A stretch of 64,000 nt of DNA from contig NZ_OBMU01000001.1 in assembly GCF_900218065.1 (NCBI RefSeq), forward strand, positions 2,150,160 through 2,214,159. Reading direction: 5' to 3'. The translations under genes were made by a program, and so were the position numbers. Shown here piece by piece: positions 34,542-43,517 of the stretch. Each line of letters starts with the position of its first letter. Position 1 is the first letter of the stretch. This DNA comes from Novosphingobium sp. Chol11 (GTDB taxonomy: Bacteria; Pseudomonadota; Alphaproteobacteria; Sphingomonadales; Sphingomonadaceae). The notes below the pieces were generated by a model. It had not been told where the DNA came from. It did not search any database and saw only the letters and a program-made list of their open reading frames with translations.

Positions 34542-37130
34542 TCAGCGTCCCCAGCTATAGCGCAGTTTCACGCCGAACATCCTGGGTTCACCGTACAGCG
34601 TGCTCTGGACGAAACTGCTAGAGGACACGTTGTTGGAGCTCACCCGATACAGCTTGTTCGTGAGGTTGGTGCCGAAGATGGCTAGATCAACGCCGGTTCG
34701 ACCAACGTTTCTCCAGTTTAGCGAGGCGTTCAGGAGCCCATAGCCTTCAAGAGCGCCGCCAGGCTCGGTGGGACGGGGAGCCGTCCATTGCGAGCTCACA
34801 TGCGCATAGCTCGCATACAGGCTCATCTCGCCCATATCTTCCGGAAGCGGCAGATCAATTGTCGCATTGATATTATATATCCAGGGCGTCAGAAACTGGA
34901 ACCGGGAACAGGATAGATCCAGACTGCCTCCCGCTGGAACCACGCCGTTGCAGCCTACGCCGCCGAGCGGAGCTGGAACTTCATATTGCTTGTAGTCCCC
35001 GTCCGCATGGCTAACTGTGGCGCCGATCGCGATAGCCTCAGTAGGCCGTATGGAACTCTCGATCTCAAAGCCCTGGATAGTAGCGGTTGCCGCATATACC
35101 GCCGCACCTGCGCGGGGAAGATCGATGTCGCCGGCTGAGCGCTGAATATTCTTGTAGTCGGAATAATAATAGGTCGCATTGAAGCGAAGGGGGACGCCAC
35201 CAAGGCGCCAATCCGATTTCAAACCTGCTTCGTAGGATGTGAGCGTTTCCGGCTGGAACGTCGTGGTCGACGGCCTGATCGAAAAGCTATTGAAGCCGCC
35301 CGACTTATAGCCCCGATTAACCTTCGCGTAGAGCATCAGGTTCGATATCGGCTTGTAGTCGAGTCCAATGGTCCAGGTTCCCGCGCTGCTTTTAAGTGTC
35401 GCGTCGAACCTGCACAGGTCAAAGCCGTCGGTGGTATTCACATAGCGTTGAAGCGCGGGGGTGCCGAACAGGCACTGGATGTCGTCCAGGTCGGTGTCCG
35501 GATCTGAAATCGGGTTGGTTGCAGATATCGCGGTCGGGGCGTCGCTGATCGCCCAGGAACTGCTGAAGCCCTTGATCTTGTCCCAAGTATAGCGATAGCC
35601 TGCCGTCAGCCGCAGATTGGCAAGACTGGGTGACACTATGCCGAGATCCAGCGTGCCCTGACCGTATAACGCCTTCGAGCGGGTGCTGATGCCCGAATAG
35701 CCGTCCGATGGAATGCAACCCGCGGTCAGCTGCCCGGTGAAGGCCGCCGGGCAGTTGTTTACAGTCCTGGAGCGCCAAAGCTCAACGGGCCTGCTGTCGA
35801 AGAAGAAGCCGCCCACGGAAAAGTTGAGGTGGTTGTTAAGGGCAGTACCTTGCAATTGCAGTTCCTCTGTTAACTGCTTCACATGGTCGCGCGGTAGCCC
35901 GAATTCTCCCGTGCCATTGAGATAAACATTGCCTGGCGTCCCAGGCAGCCCGAATTCATCCCCGAATCCGGCGATGGGAAAGTCAGGCAGCGCGGCATCC
36001 TGGGACTGCTGATACTGCTGGAGCGGCGTACCATCGGCGTCATTCCCGTAATCCACCCTGAGCTTCTGAAAGCTGACGATGTTGCGGAGAGTTAGCGTAT
36101 CGCTGAGTTCATACGCGGTATTGTTGATCACGCCCCATGTGTCGATGTCACTGAAAGAGTCTGCGGACAGGCGCGTGCGACGCGGCCCGATCTGCTGGGC
36201 GATCTCGGTCTGCCTCGCATATACAGCGCATGAAGCAACGGTCGGTGTCGGCGTCCCGTTGGTGCAGAGACCTCGTCCCACCAATCCGGCGAGGTTGAAG
36301 GCCGTGTGGATCTGCCCCGATCCATTAGTCGACGATTTGCTGCCATAGGCCATGAAATAATTTTCAAGGCGCTCGTTCAGCTTGAACAAAATGCCAATCC
36401 GGCCTGTATAATAGTGGACATCGTCGCGCCATTTATTCCAGACGATATCCTTTGTGAAACCTCGCCGGTCCCGGAACGCGCCCGCGACCCGCACCATCAG
36501 TTTGTCGTCGACGATGGGCAGGTTTATCGCACCTTCAATGGCCCGCAACTCGTAGTTGCCGAGGCTGCCTTCGACATATCCGTTGAAATCATTGGTCGGC
36601 CTGCGAGCCTGAAACAGAACCGCGCCGCCTGTCGTGTTGCGGCCGAACAAAGTGCCTTGCGGCCCTGATAGCACCTGAATATTTTCAAGGTCGATAAACA
36701 TCCCCGGCCCGCCTTGCTGCGGGAGGCTGATGATGGAGGGCAAGGGAACTTCGTTCAAATATTGGACAACAGCGGGCGACGCCAGGAAGCTCGCCGCCTG
36801 ACCACGGATGGTATAGGTCTGCGATTCACGGGTTGCCGTTCCGGCGTTGCCGACGACCAGCGAGGGAACCTTTCCATAAAGGTCCTGCGGCTGGGCCATG
36901 TTCAGCCTTTCCATCGCGTCCGGCGAAAAGGCGGTGACCACCACCGGAACATCCTGAGAGCGCTCCTCGCGGCGCTGCGCTGTCACGATGATGTCGGAAA
37001 CATTCAGGCGGGCGTCGCTATCCGCTTGCTCTACACCCGCGGCATTTTGTGCCACCGCTGGGCCAGCAGACACAGCACTGAGCGCTACCCCGCAAAAGAG
37101 TGCCGCGACATCGCGAGTCTTGACCATCAC
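34542..37130 (-). CDS. TonB-dependent outer-membrane receptor
   Basis: An 862-residue TonB-dependent receptor. A signal peptide ends near GPAVAQN; the region NVSDIIVTAQRREERSQDVPVVVTAFSPD is followed by a plug (YTIRGQAASF, IQVLSGPQGTLFGRNTTGG) and a barrel ending MFGVKLRYSWGR. It is about 100 residues longer than the receptor at 23346-25643, mostly in barrel loops, and is not a close copy. It lies just downstream of the tetR-amidohydrolase operon on the same strand, 268 bp after it, so it may import that operon's substrate. Confidence 0.93.
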   Translation of the reverse strand: MMVKTRDVAALFCGVALSAVSAGPAVAQNAAGVEQADSDARLNVSDIIVTAQRREERSQDVPVVVTAFSPDAMERLNMAQPQDLYGKVPSLVVGNAGTATRESQTYTIRGQAASFLASPAVVQYLNEVPLPSIISLPQQGGPGMFIDLENIQVLSGPQGTLFGRNTTGGAVLFQARRPTNDFNGYVEGSLGNYELRAIEGAINLPIVDDKLMVRVAGAFRDRRGFTKDIVWNKWRDDVHYYTGRIGILFKLNERLENYFMAYGSKSSTNGSGQIHTAFNLAGLVGRGLCTNGTPTPTVASCAVYARQTEIAQQIGPRRTRLSADSFSDIDTWGVINNTAYELSDTLTLRNIVSFQKLRVDYGNDADGTPLQQYQQSQDAALPDFPIAGFGDEFGLPGTPGNVYLNGTGEFGLPRDHVKQLTEELQLQGTALNNHLNFSVGGFFFDSRPVELWRSRTVNNCPAAFTGQLTAGCIPSDGYSGISTRSKALYGQGTLDLGIVSPSLANLRLTAGYRYTWDKIKGFSSSWAISDAPTAISATNPISDPDTDLDDIQCLFGTPALQRYVNTTDGFDLCRFDATLKSSAGTWTIGLDYKPISNLMLYAKVNRGYKSGGFNSFSIRPSTTTFQPETLTSYEAGLKSDWRLGGVPLRFNATYYYSDYKNIQRSAGDIDLPRAGAAVYAATATIQGFEIESSIRPTEAIAIGATVSHADGDYKQYEVPAPLGGVGCNGVVPAGGSLDLSCSRFQFLTPWIYNINATIDLPLPEDMGEMSLYASYAHVSSQWTAPRPTEPGGALEGYGLLNASLNWRNVGRTGVDLAIFGTNLTNKLYRVSSNNVSSSSFVQSTLYGEPRMFGVKLRYSWGR

Positions 37131-37277
37131 TGTCCTCCCCTTTTCGCCACCATACCACCGTTGTGGTTCGGCAATGCTATGGCGCTATAAAAGTGCGGAC
37201 CGTCAAAAACAGGGCGATGTAGAAATTTCCGTCATTTTGGAATGGTGTTTCTGGCGGCGAGGAAAATGTTTCTGGAA

Positions 37278-37303
37278 AGAACGAAGATGATCCATTTCGT
37301 TCT
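37278..37303. promoter_or_regulatory. Inverted repeat upstream of the second TonB receptor
   Basis: AGAACGAA (37278-37285) and TTCGTTCT (37296-37303) are perfect 8-bp arms, 10 bp apart, about 148 bp upstream of the receptor start and 95 bp beyond the SnoaL gene end. It could be an operator for the receptor or a terminator for the upstream operon. Its sequence is not shared with the TAGTCC-N4-GGACTA sites. Confidence 0.4.
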
Positions 37304-37397
37304 GCCAGATGAATTCTATTGCAGACACGGCGCGGGGGCCGTCTTCCATTTTTATGGTAACTTCCCTTCAGTCACCTGGATGGGATATCTATATCCA

Positions 37398-37844
37398 TCA
37401 CCATTCGATCTTATACGCTTGGTCCGGCGTGAATCGCCGCCGCCGGATGCGCCATCCTTCGTCGGTCCGCACAAGCGTCGAGCGCATATGCCCGGTCGTT
37501 ACGATCTTCGCTTCAAGCGGGACGCTGCCCGCATTGCAATTGACCAGATAATAGGCTGCTTCCGCTCCCTCTTCCGTCGCTTCGATCCGGAAGTTGAAGT
37601 AGAGATGACGGTTTTTGCCTGCAGTGACCTGAGCCGAATGCTGCGCATGCTCGATATGTCCAGCCACTCCTTCAACCAGGAAGTCATGGCTATCCGTCTG
37701 GGTCACGGCGTCTTTGGTGTAGATTGACGCAAACTCCTCCCAATGCTGGAAATCAGAGTTATAAGCAGAGCGCGCGATGACCTCCTGAATATCAAGGCGA
37801 TCATCCGCGCTGAGAGCGGCTTGGCTGGCCGGCGCCATCATCAT
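37398..37844 (-). CDS. SnoaL-like / nuclear transport factor 2 family protein
   Basis: A 148-residue cone-shaped alpha+beta barrel protein of the SnoaL-like group. The start ADDRLDIQEVIARSAYNSDFQHWEEFASIYTKDAV and the end STLVRTDEGWRIRRRRFTPDQAY are typical. Such proteins are small isomerases, hydratases or accessory subunits of ring-hydroxylating enzymes. The start overlaps the stop of the preceding gene by 4 bp, making it the last gene of the tetR operon. Confidence 0.82.
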   Translation of the reverse strand: MMMAPASQAALSADDRLDIQEVIARSAYNSDFQHWEEFASIYTKDAVTQTDSHDFLVEGVAGHIEHAQHSAQVTAGKNRHLYFNFRIEATEEGAEAAYYLVNCNAGSVPLEAKIVTTGHMRSTLVRTDEGWRIRRRRFTPDQAYKIEW

Positions 37845-38905
37845 GCCGCTCTCTTCTGCCGAATGTCGAGCGGGGCTTGCGGATGATAGGTCGCAGGGCT
37901 TACGGCATAGGCCCTGGTCAAGGTGGCGATGAATGCCGGATCGGACATTGGGTCCGTAGGCATTTCGAAGGGTATCCGCTGTCGCCGCAGGTCATCAATA
38001 AGCATGCCCAGCGCCTGATCACAAGTCAGGTCGTCGGTGTGGTCGTAATAGCGCTTGAGGTCCGCCATGTCGCTGAAGACATGGGCGCTGTAGTGGAACA
38101 GGAAGCGCATCTCGTTTTCGGCATAGTTAGCAAGCACGCGATCCCCATCGACGACGTTCCAGCCACTTCCCCCGTCCGGTTGTAGCACAGATTGAAGCGT
38201 CGTCCCGCTCGGCAATTCCCGCTTGTCGCGCGGTCCGCAGGCTTCCCCGCGGTGATACATATGCTGATTGTCGGTGACGATACCAGAGTTCCAGAATGGA
38301 GCGGCGAAACGCTCAGGCGCCTGATCAGGACCGTTAGGCCAATAGGTGAAGCCGCCGTCGATGTCCGAGCGGTAGTAATAGGAGATGACCTGACCGGCCT
38401 TAACCTCCCAAGCGTCGAACAAGCCGGATTTGGCCATGACGCTGCCGAGCCACGCGGGCATGTTCGTAGGATCGAGTCCGCGCCAGCTACGCCCGTCGAA
38501 ATGACCCGGATCATAGCCGCCAGACGGTCCTTGGATGTTGAACTGGAACAGATAGGGCGCGCCATATTTCGCCCCGTGCATGTCCTTCACAAGGTTGAGC
38601 AGCTTATGGCTGTAGAAAACCTCGTGGATTTCGTCATGATAGCTCAGGCCATTATTTCCGAAGAAGCCACGGAAGGCGAGTGACAGGAAATCGTCAAGCG
38701 TCGGCTTGGCGCCTTCGGAATCGGGACCGCGCGAAGAGACCGCAAGCAGCTCTTCGGCGGACTTGAAGTAGATGGCGGCAATCAACCGCCACGGGCCCTT
38801 CGTTTTCAACACATGGAACAGCCGCTCATTCTCCTCTTCGGTGAAGATGTCCTGGATCAATCGTGGAGGAACGACGGGGATCAGTGATTTAGGATGTGCG
38901 GTCAT
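37841..38905 (-). CDS. Unrecognised protein, possible Fe(II)/2-oxoglutarate oxygenase (paralog A)
   Basis: A 354-residue protein I do not recognise by name. It is clearly homologous over its whole length to the product of 42414-43484. Shared blocks include FKSAEE, FRGFFGNNGLS, H135-F-D137 in PGHFDGRSWRG, GGFTYWPNGP, and H218-R219 in MYHRGEACGP. The His-x-Asp...His-Arg pattern, with identical residue numbers in both copies, is what a double-stranded beta-helix iron oxygenase would show, but this is inference. It overlaps both neighbours by 4 bp, in an operon with an amidohydrolase and a SnoaL-like protein. Confidence 0.7.
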   Translation of the reverse strand: MTAHPKSLIPVVPPRLIQDIFTEEENERLFHVLKTKGPWRLIAAIYFKSAEELLAVSSRGPDSEGAKPTLDDFLSLAFRGFFGNNGLSYHDEIHEVFYSHKLLNLVKDMHGAKYGAPYLFQFNIQGPSGGYDPGHFDGRSWRGLDPTNMPAWLGSVMAKSGLFDAWEVKAGQVISYYYRSDIDGGFTYWPNGPDQAPERFAAPFWNSGIVTDNQHMYHRGEACGPRDKRELPSGTTLQSVLQPDGGSGWNVVDGDRVLANYAENEMRFLFHYSAHVFSDMADLKRYYDHTDDLTCDQALGMLIDDLRRQRIPFEMPTDPMSDPAFIATLTRAYAVSPATYHPQAPLDIRQKRAA

Positions 38906-40662
38906 TGCATCGTCTCGTGAAGCATTTTAGCTTCGACATTGATGTTGGGGTTGCGCAGCAGCCGCCCCGGCAAAGCTCCGGTTGGCACGCCGTCACGATA
39001 GGTGACGATCCCGTTCTTGATCGTTGCGACATAGCCCTCTGCATCCTGAACCAGTCGACGTCCCCCGGCTGGGAGATCGCTAATCATATGGGGCGGTCGC
39101 AGCTTGAGGCGGTCCAGATCGATGATGTTGATATCGGCTTTCAATCCCGTCGTGATGAGCCCGCGGTCGAACAAACCGATCGCTTCTGCGTTGGTACGAG
39201 ACAGTGCCCGCACCGCCTTGGCCAACGGAATGCGCGGACCTTGCGTGCGGTCACGCGTCCAATAGGACAAAAGAAAACTCGTGTAGCTGGAATCGCAGAT
39301 CATGCCGTAATGCGCGCCGCCATCCCCCAGGGAGATGAGCGCATTTTCATGCTCCATCATCTTCCTGACAGGTTCAAGCGTACCGTCCACGAAGTTGGAA
39401 GCTGGCAGCAGGAACAGGGCGTTTCCATCCTGCTCCAGCATCATGTCATAGGCAAGCTCATGGACGGACACACCCTTTGCGGCCGCCAATGCGGAAAGCT
39501 TGCTGGAAGGTGCGGGCTCATAATTGGGCGGATCGCCGAGCGGAAACAACTCGGGCGTTTGCGCCATGAAGTAGAGATAGGTGCTGTGGCTATGTTCGGG
39601 CTTTTCCGAAAGCAACTGCGCGCGCATGGCCGGTTTCCGCAGGGCCGCGACACGATCAGCAAGAGGCAGATGCTCAATGGCCCGATACGAGGGGTGAAAG
39701 CGGAACGGATGAAAGGACGCATCCAGTCCGAACAAAACTCCCACGCCGCGCGGAAAAACTTGGGCCTTGATGGGCAAGCCTTCGGCCGCGACCTCCGATA
39801 GCAGGGCAAGCGTCTTGTCGAGATTGTCAGGGAACTGGTTGGTGTTGAGGAGCGTGAATGACAATGGACGCCCGCCTGATTCCGCGACCAGACGGCGAAG
39901 AAGATCCATCTCCTTGACCGGATCCTTGCCCTCGTGGGCGCCCGGCAGCAACTGGAACACGCCGGCACCCGCCTCGCGCAGGCCCCGTGCCAAGGCAAGC
40001 AACTCCTTCTCTTCAGCCGTCACAGTCGGCGCCAATTCTCCGTCAGCGCCTCGATGCCCCATGCTGCGGGACGTGCTGACGCCGAACGCGCCGGCACGTA
40101 CGCCCTCAGCCACCAGCCGGGTCATTTCCACCAACTCAGCGTCGGTTGCCGGCTCGCGCTCGACGCCGCGCTTCCCCATCACATGGATGCGAACGGGTGC
40201 ATGGGGCACCTGCGTTGCGAAATCCACATCGGCCACGCGGGAGCTGAGAAAGTCCAGATATTCGGGGAAGCTCTCCCACTGCCAAGGCACGCCTTCGGCC
40301 ATCACGACCTGGGGGATATCCTCGACTCCCTCCATGACATTGAGCAATTCCTGCCGATCTTCTGGACGGCAGGGCGCAAATCCTACGCCGCAATTACCCA
40401 TCAAGACTGTCGTCGATCCATGTTGGGAAGACGGAACCAGGCGTTCTGACCAAGTTACCTGACCATCATAATGCGTATGGATGTCGATGAAACCCGGCGT
40501 AACGATCTTGCCGTTGGCATCGATCTCTTCTGTTCCTGATCCCTGCACATCGCCAACAATAGAAATGATGTTTCCATCGATCGCAACGTCAGCCTGGAAC
40601 GGTTCGCCGCCCGACCCATCGTAAATCGATCCGCCGCGGATCACGAGATCATGCATCGTCAT
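38902..40662 (-). CDS. N-acyl-D-amino-acid deacylase-like amidohydrolase
   Basis: A 586-residue metal-dependent amidohydrolase of the D-aminoacylase group. The first metal motif is PGFIDIHTHYDGQ, with later family blocks NCGVGFAPCRPEDR, GVSTSRSMGHRGADG, GDGGAHYGMICD and RGLITTGLKADINIID. Such enzymes hydrolyse amide or related C-N bonds; its true substrate is unknown. The start is uncertain among ATGs at 40665, 40662 and 40656; AGGATG within the tetR end serves as ribosome site. Its start lies 12 bp upstream of the tetR stop, so it is coupled to tetR. Confidence 0.86.
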   Translation of the reverse strand: MTMHDLVIRGGSIYDGSGGEPFQADVAIDGNIISIVGDVQGSGTEEIDANGKIVTPGFIDIHTHYDGQVTWSERLVPSSQHGSTTVLMGNCGVGFAPCRPEDRQELLNVMEGVEDIPQVVMAEGVPWQWESFPEYLDFLSSRVADVDFATQVPHAPVRIHVMGKRGVEREPATDAELVEMTRLVAEGVRAGAFGVSTSRSMGHRGADGELAPTVTAEEKELLALARGLREAGAGVFQLLPGAHEGKDPVKEMDLLRRLVAESGGRPLSFTLLNTNQFPDNLDKTLALLSEVAAEGLPIKAQVFPRGVGVLFGLDASFHPFRFHPSYRAIEHLPLADRVAALRKPAMRAQLLSEKPEHSHSTYLYFMAQTPELFPLGDPPNYEPAPSSKLSALAAAKGVSVHELAYDMMLEQDGNALFLLPASNFVDGTLEPVRKMMEHENALISLGDGGAHYGMICDSSYTSFLLSYWTRDRTQGPRIPLAKAVRALSRTNAEAIGLFDRGLITTGLKADINIIDLDRLKLRPPHMISDLPAGGRRLVQDAEGYVATIKNGIVTYRDGVPTGALPGRLLRNPNINVEAKMLHETMQ

Positions 40663-41410
40663 CATCCTCATCCTTATGCGCGGACTCGCCGCTGCTTCTT
40701 TGTTCAACAATACGCGCGAGGGAGGCCGCATTCGCCAGTCGAGGCTTGAGCGGGTAGTTTTCATCCGCCAGGTCGGCCAAGTCTTCCACGATCTTGCGAA
40801 AGCCAAATTCGAGCAGTTCGTCCCGGTCAAGGTCGCAGAAATCGAGCCAAAGCTCCGTCGCTAGACGCCGTCCGTCCGCATCGAGTTGGTCGATATGGGC
40901 CAAGGCCTCCGCCCTCCGCCGCTCCGGCGATGAAAGCTGAGACGAGATAAAACCGAAGGAGATATTCGTGAACCAACTCATCGCAAAGGCAAGAGCTGGC
41001 CCTTTCAACCCCTGCTGCTTCAATAAGACTGCTATTGGAAACCAACGGCGGAGCCAGCCAGTCGAAACATGATCATTCCATTTAATCAGTGCCAAAGCTT
41101 CGGGATTTTGATCGAAATGCCGAACCATAGCCCAAAGCCAAGCATGAATATTTCCTTTCCAGTCCAAGCTAAAATCCGGCATTTCAAAGCGACTGAAAAC
41201 ATCTTCAGACAACGCGTTGAGTAGGTCGTCGCGACTGGGAAAATATGTGTAAAGCGACATCACCCCGACCGAGAGGGCCTTTGCCAGCTTAGGCATCGAA
41301 AAATCACGTATGCCACCCTTTGCAACCATCTGGGAGGCAGCCTCCATGATCGCGGCAGAGGAAAGGCGCGGCTTGCGACCGCGACGTGAAACCAGATCCT
41401 CCAACCGCAC
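40649..41410 (-). CDS. TetR/AcrR-family transcriptional regulator
   Basis: A 253-residue regulator. The N-terminal HTH lies at about residues 35-60 (MPKLAKALSVGVMSLYTYFPSRDDLLNALSEDVF), and a TetR_C-like ligand domain follows. It is the first gene of the operon with the amidohydrolase, putative oxygenase and SnoaL genes, and has a palindrome 17 bp before its start, suggesting autoregulation. The basic RRGRKPRLSS start is typical of the family. Confidence 0.9.
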   Translation of the reverse strand: MRLEDLVSRRGRKPRLSSAAIMEAASQMVAKGGIRDFSMPKLAKALSVGVMSLYTYFPSRDDLLNALSEDVFSRFEMPDFSLDWKGNIHAWLWAMVRHFDQNPEALALIKWNDHVSTGWLRRWFPIAVLLKQQGLKGPALAFAMSWFTNISFGFISSQLSSPERRRAEALAHIDQLDADGRRLATELWLDFCDLDRDELLEFGFRKIVEDLADLADENYPLKPRLANAASLARIVEQRSSGESAHKDEDDDDA

Positions 41411-41426
41411 ACCCTCTTCTATTTCC

Positions 41427-41439
41427 CGTAATGATTACG
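41427..41439. promoter_or_regulatory. Candidate TetR operator
   Basis: CGTAAT-G-ATTACG is a perfect 13-bp palindrome located 17 bp upstream of the tetR start, where an autorepressor would block the promoter. Flanking TTCC and GGAA extend the symmetry loosely. Binding by the adjacent TetR protein is inferred. Confidence 0.5.
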
Positions 41440-41869
41440 ATAATAGGAAAGCCGCGGCTGGTCAACACAGATTGCTTGTCGACAAGGTTCGAGCGCTGCG
41501 ATTTGTAGGGCAGCAGACAAGCTCGCTACCGACCGCGATTCCCGCCTTAGATCATCTAGAGCAGAATCTGATCACTCCGGCTCATATCGGCAGTGAAGTA
41601 GTTCGCGCGTTCTTCAGGGGTAGAGTTGATATCCCGCTCGCCGAATTCGGTCGCGAGGAACGGCAGGCGAGCCTGCGGATTGATACCCGTTCGTTAACAT
41701 ACGAAGATCCTGTCCGCGACCATCGAATGGCCCAGGTATTGTACGCGAGGACCAGCTTTTCCTCGCAAATGCTTGCAACCCCGCGCGGCGCACGACGTCG
41801 GTGGGCAGCCAGGTGATCTATTCCGGTATGTAACGGCTATCGCCTCGCTCATGCCAGACCAGACCGGAG

Positions 41870-42109
41870 CGCGCGTCCTGTGATCTACGGGCGCCTCCGC
41901 GCGTTCGGGATCCGCCAACTCGAAGTTACTCCGCGCTTGCCTGCCGAGATAAGCGCCATCGAGATAGATATCGATCGGCTGTCGATCGTCAGTAGAGGTT
42001 CGGCCGTCCCGATGCCGCGAATGAAAGGCTGAATGCCCCCATGGTGCTGAATGCCTCGGTCATCGACAAGTTGGGAACGAGTCGCGCTGCATATATTTAA
42101 AGCTGTCAA
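41870..42109 (-). pseudogene. Remnant of a TonB-dependent receptor plug domain
   Basis: On the minus strand, GGIQPFIRGIGTAEP is followed, after a one-base frameshift, by DIYLDGAYLGRQ and SNFELADPERAE. This is the standard order of a TonB receptor plug (RG-G, YLDG-Y-GR, F-L-D-ERVE). The expected GPQGT motif and the whole barrel are missing. The rest of 41440-41869 shows no frame I can assign; one short stretch on the minus strand reads FLATEFGERDINSTPEE without a family. Together 41411-42413 is a decayed region. Confidence 0.65.
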
Positions 42110-42198
42110 AAATTGCGTCTCAGCGGCCTCTCAGATCCTGGTCATTGGTCGTAGGGCTCTTCATTGCCAGATTGGGACCCACATCTGAATCCACCCAT

Positions 42199-42221
42199 CG
42201 AACGGAACGGCGGCCCGTTCG
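42199..42221. promoter_or_regulatory. Inverted repeat upstream of paralog B
   Basis: CGAACGG (42199-42205) and CCGTTCG (42215-42221) are perfect 7-bp arms with a 9-bp spacer, followed by an AT-rich stretch (42228-42265) that could hold the promoter of the operon beginning at 42414. The arms share GAACG/CGTTC with the repeat at 37278-37303, though spacing differs. Confidence 0.35.
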
Positions 42222-42413
42222 GAAGCCGGATTATTAATTGAACAACCGGTCGGAAAATAATTGAAGCCGTGGACGACCCAAGATATTCTCTCCATCAGAT
42301 GCGATGTGCCGCATGGCAGAGGCAGCGTTGGTGAGCCACTCGTCAGAGACCATAGCATTAAGGCAGAGCCGAGCAAACATCGGCCAGACCCGGAACTGAG
42401 AGAGGATGATTTG

Positions 42414-43484
42414 ATGACCGGCAACACCCCCTTCGTGATTCGCCCCATCGCGGAACCGCAGATCATCGACAATGTGTATAGCCACGATCAGGTGGAGCGG
42501 ATGTTCGGCGTCATCCGCCAGCACGGCCCGTGGAAAATGGTTCTGGCCCAGCATTTCAAATCGGCCGAGGAAGTGGTGGCGACGATGTCGGGATCCATGC
42601 CGGAAGGTACCGAACCAAGCTTCGACATGTTCTTGACACCAAACTTCCGTGGATTTTTCGGGCAGAACGGCCTCTCACATTATCAGGAACTGGACGACAT
42701 ATTCTACAGCGTCGACCATCTCGCCCGAGTGCGGTCCTACTGGAATGCTGAATTTGCTTCGCCTGAATCAATGAACTTCATCGTCCAGGGCTCGTCGCGC
42801 AATCTTGATCCAGCGCATCTCGATGGTACCAGCTTCCGCGGTGTCGATGGACGTAACTCGCCTGTTTGGTTGCTGAACACCATGGGGAAATCAGGGCTGT
42901 TCCAGCGTTGGATGATGAAGAAGGCGCAGGTCATAAGCTGGTTTTACCAGGGAAAAATCGGCGGAGGCTTTACCTATTGGCCAGAAGGCCCCCAAGGCGC
43001 GCCCAAGCGCCTTGCTATGCCCGCGTGGAACCGTGGGGTCGTGACGCAGAACGAGATGATGTACCACCGGGGTGAAGCTTGCGGTCCAATGGACAAGCGG
43101 ATGCCAGATGGGCTCGCCTTTCAGTCGCTCTGGTCGGCTGATCCCGATAGAGCCGATGGTTGGCAGATCACCACCGACGGAAAGGTGATCGAGCGCGTGG
43201 CCCCGGAAGAAGTTCGTCTAATGGTCCACTGGACCGCCCAGATCTACAAGGACAAGCAAGAACGCGATCTTGTCTTTGGACATAGCGACGATCTTACGCA
43301 CGACCAGGTGTTCGAGATGTTCGTCGCCGACTTGCGGGCACGCGGCTTAACCTTCCGGATGCCCAGCGATCCGCTGACGGACCGTGATTTTATCCGCCTC
43401 CTGACCTCGACCTATGATTGCGGCCGCCCGGCAATCTATCCAATCGAAGCGCCCGGCCCGCACCAGGAGCAGATCGCCGCCTGA
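42414..43484 (+). CDS. Unrecognised protein, possible Fe(II)/2-oxoglutarate oxygenase (paralog B)
   Basis: A 356-residue homolog of the protein at 37841-38905. Conserved positions include H135-x-D137 in PAHLDGTSFRG, GGFTYWPEGP, and H218-R219 in MMYHRGEACGP. The longer in-frame extension to 42261 is rejected because similarity begins at FVIRPIAEPQIIDNVYS after ATG 42414, which follows AGAGGA. It sits 33 bp before the Baeyer-Villiger monooxygenase gene, probably in one operon with it and the MFS transporter. Function is unknown; an oxygenase role is inferred from the motif. Confidence 0.7.
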   Translation: MTGNTPFVIRPIAEPQIIDNVYSHDQVERMFGVIRQHGPWKMVLAQHFKSAEEVVATMSGSMPEGTEPSFDMFLTPNFRGFFGQNGLSHYQELDDIFYSVDHLARVRSYWNAEFASPESMNFIVQGSSRNLDPAHLDGTSFRGVDGRNSPVWLLNTMGKSGLFQRWMMKKAQVISWFYQGKIGGGFTYWPEGPQGAPKRLAMPAWNRGVVTQNEMMYHRGEACGPMDKRMPDGLAFQSLWSADPDRADGWQITTDGKVIERVAPEEVRLMVHWTAQIYKDKQERDLVFGHSDDLTHDQVFEMFVADLRARGLTFRMPSDPLTDRDFIRLLTSTYDCGRPAIYPIEAPGPHQEQIAA

Positions 43485-43517
43485 GACCCACCCGACATTC
43501 TTCCAAGAGGCAGGCCA

